The notes under the pieces are model-generated. The model saw only the letters and a program-made list of their open reading frames with translations. It searched no databases and was not told where the DNA came from. A DNA stretch of 64,000 bases, from NCBI GenBank assembly GCA_903813345.2, contig CAIIXF020000005.1, positions 37,947,375-38,011,374 on the forward strand. Direction: 5' to 3'. Position numbers and translations under genes: made by a program. Below are positions 1 through 11,019 of this stretch, piece after piece. Source of the stretch: Owenia fusiformis (taxonomy: Eukaryota; Annelida; Polychaeta; Sabellida; Oweniidae). Each line of letters opens with the position of its first letter. The stretch's first letter is position 1.

Positions 1-438
1 AAAGAAACAATGTCTAATACCCCCTTTCCCCCACCATTCAAGAACCGATATCACAATCCAAAACCAGAACACCAAGGGACATTTCATTCATACTGAAGTT
101 GTTACAATACATGTTGAAGAAAAAATTAGAAATTGATAGCCAATACTAATAACATCAAAAATAGATAAAATCCAGTCTCCAAGTCCATCTAGGCGTTTCA
201 AAGGGTCAACGTCCATTCACAAAAGCCGTCGCCATAATCCAGAAAACACAATAATTCACAATGGTCATCAGGAGAAAACTATGGCTGGTTTCGTCCCTAT
301 TTCTCAACCATTAATGCCGGCAGCCGGGATCCACATTATCATTCATTTATTGATTCATAATGAAATACAGTGTCTATAGGCCAATGGCGGTTTACGGTTT
401 ATAAATTTTCTTTGTATCTTCATATCTTTGATTTACAG
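1..438. other. intronic or upstream sequence of the PARP14-like gene, no certain exon
   Basis: The exon holding the first strand of macro domain 1 should lie upstream of 439, but no GDIT-like strand is visible here. A frame open from about 140 to 380 reads as a basic, Ser-rich stretch (SPSPSRRFKGSTSIHKSRRH) reminiscent of the linker at 3423-3621. It lacks a convincing acceptor and donor pair, so I do not call it as an exon. Confidence 0.4.
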
Positions 439-1239
439 GTGGACATTCTTGTGAACTCAGTTGACCATTCACTTGACCTTTCAAAGGGAAAAGTTTCTGC
501 CTCGTTGTTAAGGGTTGCTGGAAATGAACTGCAAAAGGAATGCAAAGAAAAGTATCCCAACGGCATAAAATATGGTGAAATAGCTGCCACAAAAGCATAT
601 AATCTCCAATGTAAAGGCGTATATCACGGACCCTGTAAAGGATACAAGGATCCGGAATGTGAAAAGGTACGAAAAATTCCCAATGGTATTTTTGAGTATA
701 TAAGTACTGACAGTCATGTTTCTTTGATTTTTTCTGACAACTCTGAACATTTTTAGCGTGGAATATGCTCTATAATTATATAATCATTTATCTGTTTCAG
801 ATCATATCAAAGCTCATACAAAACGCCTTATCTAGGACTGCAACTAAACAACACTCTTCGATCGCATTTCCGGCTCTTGGAAGTGGAAATCTCGGTGTGC
901 CCAAACCAATGGTCGCAAAATGGATGTACAGAGAAGTTATGGACTTTGCTAAAACTGATGGTGAAGGTTCTTCAATTCAGAACGTCACATTTGTAGTTTA
1001 TGACAAGGATATGGAAACAATACAAGTATGTGTATGGGAATTGTGAACCAGTGACTTGAATGCTATTTGGTTAATTATGAATCAATCGTATTAAAGACAT
1101 ATATCAACATACGTGTATGTCAATTTATTTCAGGCCTTTGAACATGAGTTAAACCGATTGAGAGAAATCGCTACGAGAATGACTAAACCAGAACATAATG
1201 ACGCCTTAGTCCTCTCTGAAGAAGATGAAGATGATGATA
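439..1239 (+). CDS. macro domain 1 and acidic linker of PARP14-like gene
   Basis: Exons 439-666 (76 codons, phase 0), 801-1025 (75 codons, phase 0) and 1134-1239 (ending phase 1). The first opens with VDILVNSVDHSLDLSKGKVS, the ADP-ribose-binding strand and loop of a macro domain, followed by GVYHGPCKGY. The second carries SSIAFPALGSGNLGVP, the phosphate-binding loop typical of the fold, and ends in FVVYDKDMETIQ. The third is a helical tail that turns acidic (LSEEDEDDD) and continues into the exon at 2012. The start of the domain, the strand usually reading 'GDIT', is not found in 1-438. The usual NAAN signature is replaced by NSVDH, so hydrolase activity cannot be assumed; ADP-ribose or ADP-ribosyl binding is the safer inference. 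Confidence 0.9.
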
Positions 1240-4200
1240 GTAAGAGAAACTATATTCAGTATTCAAACATGACCGTGCTCTATTCGAATTTCTCAACCAA
1301 TCAGAATGCAGCATAGCCAATATAGAACATTCTTTAATTAAGGAATAAATAATGATAGGCCATTCAATATGGTGAAATTCAGCACTCGTTGGACAGAATG
1401 TTGTACAAAGCACGAACCGAAGGTGAGTGCATTTGTACTAACATTCTGTCCAACGAGTGCTGAATTTCACCATATTGAATGGCCTATCATTATTTATTCC
1501 GATTCAAACATAAAAATTAGTAAAAGCCGTGTCTGTGGAACGGGCATGAAGGAAGAATACGCATGCTGTCAAGATTCTGAAGTCGGCCGGACGTTGGACA
1601 GAATGTTAGTACAAATGCACTCACCTTCGGTTCGTGCTTTGTACAACATTCTGTCCAACTCGTGCTGAATTTCACCATATTGAATGGCCTATCATTATTT
1701 ATTCCGATTCAAACATAAAAATTAGTAAAAGCCGTGTCTGTGGAACGGGCATGAAGGAAGAATACACATGCTGTCAAGATTCTGAAGTCGGCCGGACGTT
1801 GGACAGAATGTTAGTACAAATGCACTCACCTTCGGTTCGTGCTTTGTACAACATTCTGTCCAACTCGTGCTGAATTTCACCATATTGAATGGCCTATCAT
1901 TATTTATTCCTTAAACAGTACACTATGAAAATGACTAGAAACAAAGCTGACTTAGAAAAAACAATGTAGTAGATTATCCTACCTGCACCTTTAATTTATA
2001 CATTATTTCAGATTTTGAACATGTGTCGAATGAGTATGATGACTTAAGTTCTAACGAGGAAGAACCTGAAAACCCGATGGAGGACTCTGATAATGACAGC
2101 GATTCTAGTGCCGATGATGATGATGATGATGATGATGATTCCACTGGAAACGACTTCATGCAAGGAAATAGTCAAGATACGATTATGTTAAAGTCTGGAT
2201 TGAATATAACATTGGTCCGTGGAGAAATAGCAAAGCAAAATGTAAGTATATACGACCCATAAGAATTTTCAATACCATATAGAGGTTAGTATTTAGTATA
2301 GATTGCATATAATATCTATATCCTAATCTATATATATCACATCATATCTACACACACAATGCTCAGTGTTTCCTATTTCCCTTCCCCAATCGGACAAAAG
2401 AACAAAACCATATCGATTGAAATTTGCTTTAATTAGTTTATTTTATATATAATTGCTTTATACTATCTCTCTGTTCACCTTCTCAGGTTGATGTTATCGT
2501 CAATTCCACTAACCCTCAAATGAAACTCAACCAAGGTGCGGTCTCCACCTCTCTATTGAGTGCAGCAGGGCCGGGTCTACAGGCAGAATGTAAAAACAGG
2601 TTTCCCAATGGCATAACACCAGGTCAAGTAGCCGAGACTGCTGCCCAAGGGCAACTTTACTGTAAGGAAATATACCATGGTGTTTGTAAAGAGTGGAATA
2701 AAGGAAATGCAGATTCAGAAAAGGTGATTATGCTTACTACCAATGTATCTGTTCTAGGGTTCTACAATGTATACAATTTTGTGTTTTCATAAACCTGTAC
2801 AGGAAAATGTCCTTTTTATGCTATCCTTATGAATTTCAGAGATCAATATATATTCTGCATCTATCGTTTTCAGTCAGTGAGACAGTTGATAACTGGATGT
2901 CTAACAGCTGCAGATGCCAAGGGCTACACGAGCATAGCATTTCCAGCTTTAGGGACTGGGAATTTGGGTATACCTAGAGACATGGCAGCCTATATCATGT
3001 ACGATGAAGTTCGCGACTTGACCGAAGCTAATCCAATCAGTAACATTGATACTGTTAACTTTGTCGTCTATGACCAAGATTACAATACGATACAGGTGAG
3101 TCTTGTAGCAAAATATTGATGTGGTGTCAAGCCATTTCATGTTTTAACTTGACTCGTCAATTATAATGCATGGTTATTTGCAGGCGATGGTTGTTTTGAC
3201 AGAGGATTATACTTTCGTCACCTTGTAGAGGTTCTGTTGCTTATCGTTAAAATTCATTAAGGCTGTGATATAAACAGATAAATTTTCAAGAAATACCCAC
3301 TATGTTGTCAGCATGGCTCAAAAATAAGTTTACATCGGTTAAATGAATAAGTTATTGCTCCAGTAAAATGAATTGGGAATACAGATACAATAAACAATGA
3401 TAGATTCCTTTCCATCTTATAGGTTTTTGAGGATAAACAAAGTGAATTACTCGGTGGTCACAACTCTAGTCCAGTGTATGCCTCCACACCTAGGAAACAA
3501 TATAAATCGAAAAGGCAATCACCAAAGGGAGCTAAAAGCCACAAAGCACATAAACGTAGAGATGGTCGTTTATCACGTCAGACAAAGACATCACGTAGTG
3601 AACCAAAGAAACATAAACATGGTATTGCATTCGCTCAATATATATGAAAATGATTGAAGTATCTTGGATAGTTTAGATTTTGAGGTCATGACTCAATATG
3701 CGTTCATGAAGCAAAAATCTTCAACATTCACTTACTGTAACTGTATAAAGTTCATATTAAGTTTTATTAAAGGGCCTTTTATTTTCCCATCATTTTGAAA
3801 AACACATACATATATTGCAGACTCCATATTCAAGGACTTTAAAAAGATAGAGGGTGGGCATCAAATGAAGATTGGAGACATATGCCTGCAAGTATGCGAG
3901 GGTGATATAACTAAGTCAACTACAGATGCAATTGTAAACAGCACCAATGATCAACTTGATTTGGGAAGAGGTACACTGCGCAGGATATTGCTTTGAATGC
4001 TAATCCCCGACTGTTTCTAATATGATTTGTTCCTTCAGCATGAATCCTTAAATAGTAATGTATATATTATCAGAGCAGACCTTTTCCGGGATATTTGCCA
4101 TATCCGAGACAAAACCGACAGGATTTAGCAAAATGTTCACTTGATTATTGTTTATGCTTCGTTACATACTTTCTATTTCTTTTTTGAAACAAGTTGTAAA

Positions 4201-4822
4201 GGTAAATAATTTGTTTTATCTCGTTTGGCTACAGGCGCAGTTTCTAAAGCAATTGTTAAATCTGGAGGGAATGTTATCAAGTCTGATTGTGAGCGAGGTG
4301 AGATATATTTCTTTTATGCTCATCTAAATCTTTGTTAATTTTTAAGAGTCTTGACAAAATTAATCTAGTTTGACCTTCAAGCTTAACTATTTTACATCTT
4401 TATTATTTGGTCTTTACATTAGAATATGATACACCAACGTTTGAAAATAATCGGTTTATATACTACCAAGCTGCGGTTTCACAAAACTATCTATTTTAGG
4501 AAAAGATCAGATGTCTGATGGGTTGCTTTTAACCAATAGCGGAAAATTACCATGCAAATCCATCATTCATATGGCAGTGTCTCCAGATGAGAAAAAGTGG
4601 AAGAAACTTGTGGAAAAGTGTTTAAAAAAAGCAGATGAAACTAAGTTTACGTCCATCACGTTTCCTGCATTGGGAACAGGTAGTTATTTTACTCACATAA
4701 TGGTACTTCTTTAAACCTTACTTATACCTCGTTAGTTTGATTTAAAGGTTGAGTATACACTATCTAATTATTAGACTCCAGATTGAAAATCTGGAGTCTA
4801 TTGCTTTTGCCAGTTTTCTTAT

Positions 4823-4861
<39 letters not shown>

Positions 4862-7800
4862 GAACACTTTTTCTCAGCAACTAGAAGAACTTACTTTAAC
4901 CTACTTACATGGCTAACATAACCCATCAACCTAGTTTCTGGGAAATTAGGTCAAATTTGTATCTAGGTCAAAGGTCAAGAACTAGGTCAAATTTAGGTCA
5001 AATCAACATTCTGTCAATTATCTTCGTTGTTGTTTGTTGTTAGTTCTTTATATTTTTTTCATCATGTAGCTTAGAAAAAACAAATCGAGAATATGCCATC
5101 CGTTTTTTGATTACTCTTACCGATTTTGAGATATGGCGTCCGGAAAGTAGGTCAAACTAAAAAGTTAACCAAATTTAACATATGAGCTATGAAATAAGTG
5201 TAAAATTTTCTCAGGAATCTGAATCTGCAAACCAAATTCCGATCTGACATCCGGTTCAAAAGTCATGGCGTTTTGAAAATTTCAAGAAAAATCGATCTGA
5301 TGATATCCTGATAGAAAGTCAAGAGTAGCAAAGAAAATATAGAAAAAATCATACATCCTTCCTTCCTATCTTGTTTGATCATATCCTTCCTATCTATCCT
5401 TCCTTTCTATCCTTTCCTTCCTATCCTATCCTTCCTTTCTATTCTATATCCTATCCTATCCTAGAACTGGGTCAAATCTTACATTTTCAATATTCTATCA
5501 ATTATCTTTGTCATTATTTATCGAAACATCTTCATCTTTTTTCATCATGTAGCTTATAAACAGCCCTTTTATAATTGTGCCATCCGTTTTTTGATTACTC
5601 TTACTGATTTTGAAATATGGCGTCTGGAAAGTAGGTCAAAACAAAAAGTTCTCCAAATTCAATGTATGAATTATGAATTAGGGGTAGAATTTTGTCAGGA
5701 ATCCGAATCTGCAAACCAGATTTCAATCCGACTCTCGGATGATCGGAAGTTATGGCGTTTTGGAAGCTCAAAAATCGCTAAATTTGGTACTATGTCGATG
5801 AGTAAAACTCAGCTACCTACTCAGCTACTTACTCAGCTACCTACTCAGCTGCTTACTCAGCTACCTACTCAGGTACTTACTCAATTACTTAATCATCTAC
5901 TTACTCAACTTCCTACCCAGTTACTTACCCAGCTCTTTATTCAAGTAAATCAATCTGGAGTCTTAAATTGAACTTTGTTCAATTTACCAATCTAGTTATC
6001 AATCTTATCTAATATTCCAATATTTCAGAGTAACATTTGTTCCATAAATGTGTTTTGACTGGTCAAGGTATCATATAATGAAGGTTTGTATCATATAGTT
6101 GTATGTCAATTATTTGTAGGTGCATTAGGTCAGTCACCAGGTGCAATGGCAAGCATGATGATAGAGGGCATTGCAGATTTCACGATAAATACCCAAGCAC
6201 AACAAATTACCCTAGTGAAAATTTTTGTTTTCCAAAAAGAGCATGGTAAACCGTTCTGGGGCGTTATGCAGAATATGATTGGTAAACCTTATAGTCCGAA
6301 CAAGGGTTTCTTTCACAATTTAGGACGCGGTGTGAAAAACATTATCTCTGCAACAGGAGGTCAGTTGTTTAACAATCGGGGGACTGTAGTGTCACTTCTG
6401 TTTTTTTCTCATTGTATTTATAAATATTTGCACCTAACAACATGGGTTTAAGCAACCGGCATTATAATAAGCAAGCTTTTAGGCCTCGTCTTTAGATTAC
6501 TGTAGACTACATTATAGATTACATATAGTTATCCCCCGGGGTTGTCCCAAATATGATATGAATGATTACTAGTCATATTCTTTATAATACATAGGAATTA
6601 TTGTATTTTCAAAGATTTCTTTGGACTAACGAGCTCTGCATCCCCCACAACACACATGGAACAACCTGCAAAGAAACAAATCCTCATCATAGATATCTAC
6701 TCTGATAATATACCGTCTATTGATAAAGCTGAGGATGCAATTAAAGAGTGTATACGGAATAAACATATTACAAAAGATGTGACAAATGAGGGGATCGCTC
6801 AGTTCAATGACGATCTGGTTTGTATATAAAGTGTAACTTACAACGAGTGTAAATATTTATTTTTAATGCTCTTTCGTACTTTTCAATTTGGTCCATGCGC
6901 CAACATATTCAGTTACACCGATTCTCTTTGTAGATGCGCGACATTAAACAATTTGCAGCATCATATGCAGTTGACTGTAGCAGAAGACATGATAATATTC
7001 GCCTGCGCGGGGTAAAAGACGATGTTGGGATAGTTTCAGAGAAGATTACTGACATCCTGATAAAGATAGCCAATGAAGCCAGGGAAAAGGCTGAACGTGA
7101 GAAGGAGATGGCAGACGCTAAAACCCTAGCAAAAACGGTTTGTAGCTATTAATATTATTATCTTATAATCTGAGTTCAAATCAATCAAATCAAGGAATTC
7201 ATTGTTAACTTATTGCATGCATTGATTATTCATTGTAACATGGGAACATTCTAGTTGGGATGTGTCACCGATTTCAGTATCTAGTTGAACTTCCCTTCGG
7301 GTACTTTTTTCCCTGTTCAAAAGACCCTTCCGATGAGGTAAAACTGTTTTTTATGTTCAGCATTAACTCATAAACATGATCAATGGTCTTTTATTAAAAA
7401 GGTACAATGGTGCTACACCGACGTTGATGGGACCGATAAAAAATATGATCCAATAACAAACCGCAACATTGAAAATGCCTACAATGCAAAAAAGAAGCAC
7501 TTTGATTACAAACGAAAAAATGGAACACCAAGTAGAATAACGTTCGACAATGGTGATATGAAGGATACTGAGTACAGAACAAACAAAAAGTATTCAGTGA
7601 ACAGAACTACGCCGTCGGATGGTAATGATAAGTACTGAGAACATGTTGTCATCTGCTGAAAATATATCCCGTTCTAATTCACAGTTTACACAGACTAAAT
7701 TTAACTTCCCTAAAAATGAGTGAATTTAAAGATTTATATTTTGTGTATTTTTAGCAACAGTGACCTGGCGCTTAGCTCTTACTTAAAATCTATGTCTTTG

Positions 7801-10800
7801 ATTTCTCGATTTTTCTTCCATCGTTGGTGAAACTACATGAGGTTGTATGCAATGAGGTTCAGATAACAAATGCAGTTTGTTAATAACCAGCGCAGTCTTC
7901 GAATTATTATTTTACTCATTTTAGATAAAATAAACCTGCCTAAAACTTGGACTGATAATAAGGGAAAAAGAATGATCACTGTTGCGTTGACAAATGGATC
8001 TGCTGAGTATAACAAGGTGTCCCAGATATTTATGGGGAGTATAGGACAAAGAAATATAAACCAGGTAGCTTATTGTATTATAAAAAATTTCTATATTAAG
8101 GTCGATCTTGGTAAAAAAGTGTTCATGAAACTGATGGGTAAATTAACCCTTAAACGGTTAGGGGTAGGGGGCAGATCTGCCCCCTCTTATGATTTTCTCG
8201 ATAACTTTTTTCGTAGTCTTTGATCTTTTGTTCTGAAACTTTTTGGATTTTCTTAAAATTGAATTAGGCATGTTTAAGCAAAAAAAAACATAGGAGGAAA
8301 GTTATGCCTAGTCAAAGTCAAAAAGTTGAAATACCCAAATTGTCAGTAGTTTTGACTTGCAACGATGATATATAAGATATTGACCACGAATACAACTCTA
8401 GAAGCATGGGGTTCAAGGTTCAATTGTGCCAATTCAAATATGAATTTAAACCCATACTGTATGACTGAGTTATTAACATTTGTTTGGGCTTCCTTTTTTG
8501 GCCAACCCTGTACATGATTATGAGTACCATTCACAAAAATGTTCAAATATGTTTGCCATTGTAACTTCTGAAGAAAAAAATGAAATGGATTGAACCCTGA
8601 ATTTCTTAACAAAAGCTGTTTAAAAATTGAATAACTGGTGAATGTTTTTTTCTTACCATGTATTGTTTTTCTTTAGATCTTGCGAATTCAACACCCAACA
8701 AGATACCGCCAATACATGATTACAAAACAAGAAATGGAGAAGAAAAATGGCAAAACGTTTCAAAATGAACGGACGCTTTTTCATGGAACCGATGCTAATT
8801 CTATTGATAACATAAATAGCGATGGGTTTAATCGTAGCTATTGTGGAAAAAATGGTAAGAGTCATAACATAAAAATAGAAACAGCAGTTGCCAGACACTA
8901 CTGATTATACATTTTTATATTTGAAAATGCCTCAACTCGACAGATGTGAACTCAATGTTACTTAAACTTTATGGATCTAAACGCCGCCATATTAGTCCTG
9001 TAAAAACAAACTTTCCATCGTTGAAAAAATGAAATCAGACAAAGATTTACTAATTGAACTTCTCGGTGGTCGATGAAATATAGTACCCTCTGTAAAGAAA
9101 AAAAGGTGCATGGTCCTTTATAAATTTTGTATAACATTACTTAACTCTTAGAGGCACATTGCATGTGAATAACTGGTAGAAATTTTTAAGAATTAGATAG
9201 ACATTTAAAAAAGTTAGCAATAGATAAAATATTGTTCCACAAACTCACTAATGTGACCTTAAAATTACGTCATAACTTACACTTTGCTATTATACAGTGT
9301 ACATTTCCCTCTAAGCCTAGGATATCATTCTCTATATGTTATATTCTTCATACAATTGTAAAGCCCATTCCAAACTAGTCGTAACTGACAAGTTCGAAAA
9401 ATAAACATTGACACACTGACAGAAAATTATGGAGGTGCCAAAACCCGTCTTAAACATGATTTTAGACAATTTCACGCCTTCAATAGCAGTGAAATTAGGG
9501 ATAGGATGTAACCATTTTGCTCAATAAACACATTTGTATACCAAACCTGACATAAATGGTATGCATAAGCTAAGTATAGGATGTATAACATACTATCCTA
9601 TGCCAAGTAGAGTTTTAGGGAGATAAGTTGGTAAGATATATCCCGTATCCTGATTTTGAGGTTTCCATATCCTGAACCTCCATATCTCCCGCCATATCTC
9701 CCGCTCCAGGGCATATCTTCCCGCTTCGAAAAAAAATTTTGAAAAATAAGAAAAAATTGAAAAAAAGAAAATATGTGAAAAAATAAAAATTGAAAAAATA
9801 AAAAAAATAGAAAAAAAATTTGAAAAAATTAGAAAAATGTGAAAAAATTGAAAAAATAAAAAATAATTGAAAAAAATTGAAAGAAAATTAGAAAACTCTA
9901 CTTGGTATAGGATAAAGCAGTTATGTACGGTCGGTTTGTATATTGGGTCCATCCCTCGTGAGATATGCACATCTACCTTCGGTCCCTACGGTCCCTTAGG
10001 AAGATATGCATATCTCCCTCTGGATAAACCCCATATCCAAAACCTCCCAGTACATAACCCTTATTTAATGGGTCATTGAGAAATATTAGGGTTATAATTA
10101 TCTTACAATTTCAAGTTTATCGTAATATATGTCACCCCTAATTTTGACCTGAGAAGATAACTCAGAATCTAAAGGATATTACCTCGAATTCTATCACAAA
10201 ATAGTTATAATTAATCGGACGTTTATTCTATAACAGAAATATTTTTCACAAAGTTTTATTTGATTGAAAACTTTTTTTAATGGTGTGTTCCTCTAAATGT
10301 AACTAACAATTTAATTTCATGTCTCAGAAGATCTTTAGCACATATAGGAATTTTCTTTATGACGTCAGTTTATGGTAAAAAGTCATACTCACGATTTTGG
10401 GAGTTGTTATATTCAACCATTTCTAACGTTTTACCATATTTAAGAAATTCTTTAAAATTTTCTCCATTTGGTAAAGTATTCACACATTATATCTCTGAAA
10501 GTTTGGTATGATAGTTATAAAAAATAAAAATAAATGATTGATAAAGAACAATGCATCTTTTTTACAGAGGGTATGTTTGTTTTGGATCATGTATTACACC
10601 TTATATTAAATACCATCTTATTAATATTTATGTACCGTATACCTTATACATGAACATCACAATTATTACAGCAACGATGTATGGACAAGGAGTATATTTT
10701 GCTCTCAGTGCGCAATACTCCGACGGTTACGCTAGACAAGGACACAATGGTAAAAATATGTATATCGCCAAGGTTCTAACTGGACAGTCAACTGTTGGAA

Positions 10801-10937
10801 ATTCTGGTATGATTGTTCCCCCAAAAATGCCAGGTGGAAGTGATCGATATGACTCTGTGACTGACGGTGGACCAAGCATGTATGTGATATTCCATGATTC
10901 ACAGGCTTATCCAGAGTATTTGGTCAACTACCGGTGA
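439..10937 (+). CDS. PARP14-like multi-macro-domain mono-ADP-ribosyltransferase (5' end outside window)
   Basis: Seventeen exons read by eye: 439-666, 801-1025, 1134-1239, 2012-2241, 2487-2723, 2874-3095, 3423-3621, 3821-3970, 4235-4297, 4500-4679, 6120-6359, 6615-6817, 6934-7137, 7402-7621, 7925-8064, 8677-8854, 10672-10937. All have AG/GT borders, and phases match at every junction. The total of 3,291 nt is divisible by three and gives 1,096 residues then TGA. Domain order is macro, macro, macro, KH-like, WWE, ART, as in vertebrate PARP14 after its RRM/KH part. Family members bind ADP-ribose through macro domains and transfer single ADP-ribose units to proteins in the cytoplasm and nucleus. 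The first exon begins inside a macro domain, so at least one 5' exon is missing. Assignment to the PARP14/PARP15 type is secure from architecture; one-to-one orthology is not shown. Confidence 0.93.
1338..1915. repeat. nested tandem and inverted repeat in a PARP intron
   Basis: A 205-bp unit is repeated in tandem (TGCTGAATTTCACCATATTG at 1458, 1663 and 1868). The left edge (1338-1403) is the reverse complement of the right edge (about 1855-1915), both outer ends reading TTAAGGAATAAAT or its complement. A core of about 62 bp (1392-1453) recurs in opposite orientation at 1593-1655 and 1801-1860. The block fits within the intron between exons 1134-1239 and 2012-2241 and touches no splice site. 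TTAA at both ends may be a target duplication of a palindromic MITE. Confidence 0.85.
2012..3621 (+). CDS. acidic linker, macro domain 2 and basic linker of PARP14-like gene
   Basis: Exon 2012-2241 joins the previous exon in phase 1 and encodes a strongly acidic segment with nine consecutive Asp residues, mostly from a GAT run near 2115-2140. It then gives the first strand of macro domain 2 (ITLVRGEIAKQN). Exons 2487-2723 (79 codons) and 2874-3095 (74 codons) supply VDVIVNSTNPQMKLNQGAVS and TSIAFPALGTGNLGIP. Their intron positions and phases are the same as in macro domain 1, so the two domains arose by tandem exon duplication. Exon 3423-3621 encodes VFEDKQSELLGG and then a Lys/Arg/His-rich linker (HKAHKRRDGRLSR, EPKKHKH). 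Acidic before and basic after macro 2 is a distinctive charge arrangement; the basic linker could bind nucleic acid or act in nuclear import, which is inference only. Confidence 0.9.
3821..6359 (+). CDS. macro domain 3 of PARP14-like gene
   Basis: Exons 3821-3970, 4235-4297, 4500-4679 and 6120-6359, all joined in phase 1. The order reads ICLQVCEGDITKSTTDAIVN, STNDQLDLGRGAVSKAIVKS, then LPCKSIIHMAVSPDEKKW, TSITFPALGTG and GALGQSPGAMASMMIEGI. This is a complete macro fold with the GDIT strand, the NST loop and the GTG phosphate loop. Intron phases and exon sizes differ from macro domains 1 and 2, so domain 3 is an older, separately organised unit. The domain is followed by a Gly/Phe-rich segment (HNLGRGVKN) that leads into the KH-like region. 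The intron 4680-6119 is filled by an interspersed repeat. Confidence 0.9.
4773..5990. mobile_element. interspersed repeat with AGACTCCAGAT termini, copy 1
   Basis: It begins with a small hairpin (AGACTCCAGATT, GAAA, then ATCTGGAGTCT), followed by a (TTTC)n run at 4821-4860. The body repeats short phrases around TAGGTCAAAGGTCAAGAACT, has a TCCTATCC-rich stretch at 5355-5465 and a CTACTTACTCAG-type tandem at 5815-5930. It ends with ATCTGGAGTCT and AATTGAACTTTGTTCAATTT. A longer copy with the same ends lies at 27511-29468. No protein is recognised. It fills most of a macro-3 intron. Confidence 0.7.
6615..7621 (+). CDS. KH-like region and WWE domain of PARP14-like gene
   Basis: Exons 6615-6817 (phase 1 to 0), 6934-7137 (phase 0) and 7402-7621 (phase 0 to 1). 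The first two encode IDIYSDNIPSIDKAEDAIKE, a segment with INxxxI-like helices, then a long charged helix rich in Glu, Lys and Ala (AREKAEREKEMADAKTLAKT). PARP14 relatives have a KH-like unit and helix at this place. The third exon is a WWE domain: VQWCYTDVDGTDKKYDPITN, then IENAYNAKKKHF and ITFDNGDMKDT, with the aromatic residues and acidic turn expected. In other family members WWE domains recognise iso-ADP-ribose or ATP-like ligands; whether this one does is unknown. The donor at 7621/7622 (gtaatg) is chosen because the alternative at ~7631 gives an in-frame stop in the next exon. Confidence 0.85.
7925..10937 (+). CDS. PARP catalytic (ART) domain, C-terminus
   Basis: Exons 7925-8064, 8677-8854 and 10672-10937. 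The domain starts with LPKTWT, goes through ILRIQHPTRYRQY and ERTLFHGTDANSIDNINSDG, and ends GVYFALSAQYSDGYARQG then YVIFHDSQAYPEYLVNYR and a TGA at 10935. The NAD-binding His is in FHGTD and the Tyr in GVYFA. At the place of the catalytic Glu of poly-forming PARPs there is Met, in SMYVIF. Vertebrate PARP14 and PARP10 have hydrophobic residues there and transfer only single ADP-ribose units, so this protein is predicted to be a mono-transferase. The last intron (8855-10671) is 1.8 kb and repeat-rich. Confidence 0.93.
8065..8676. repeat. PARP intron with a palindrome and a mariner-type terminal relic
   Basis: A perfect 18-bp palindrome, GGGGGCAGATCTGCCCCC, lies at 8167-8184. The sequence GGCCAACCCTGTACA near 8499-8515 resembles the terminal repeat CAGGGTGGGCCAAAA of the mariner-like elements at 39.5 and 49.7 kb, in reverse. 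The intron therefore probably contains a decayed MITE of that family. Confidence 0.45.
9595..9913. repeat. A-rich low-complexity element with 21-bp inverted ends
   Basis: ATCCTATGCCAAGTAGAGTT at 9595 is matched in reverse at 9893-9913 with one mismatch. Between them, 9725-9890 is a nearly pure run of GAAAAAATT-type repeats. It sits in the 8855-10671 PARP intron, whose remaining sequence shows further ATCTCCC-type pieces to about 10075 and nothing else I recognise. Confidence 0.6.
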
Positions 10938-10941
10938 TTTG

Positions 10942-10947
10942 AATAAA
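10942..10947 (+). promoter_or_regulatory. poly(A) signal of the PARP14-like gene
   Basis: AATAAA lies four bases after the TGA stop, giving a very short 3' UTR if used. Other signals could lie in the gap that starts at 11020. Confidence 0.5.
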
Positions 10948-11019
10948 AGTGCTGCAAGAAAGGATGTAAGGGATGTTTAGATATGAGTATCAACTGTTGG
11001 TTTATTTTTTGCGATTCTC

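Noticed and set aside
140-380. Open basic, Ser-rich frame that might be an upstream PARP exon
   Set aside because: It has no clear acceptor and donor pair, lacks the expected macro-domain strand and ends in a stop before the first certain exon.
1369-1873. Two similar open frames of 99 and 79 codons
   Set aside because: They are readings of the 205-bp tandem repeat in an intron and have no protein-family resemblance.
1974-2159. Minus-strand Ser-rich frame
   Set aside because: It is the complement of the GAT-rich acidic exon of the PARP gene.
5591-5971. 126-codon frame with Gln/Leu/Thr-rich tail
   Set aside because: It reads through an interspersed repeat and its CTACTTACTCAG tandem; the second copy at 28-29 kb does not keep the frame.
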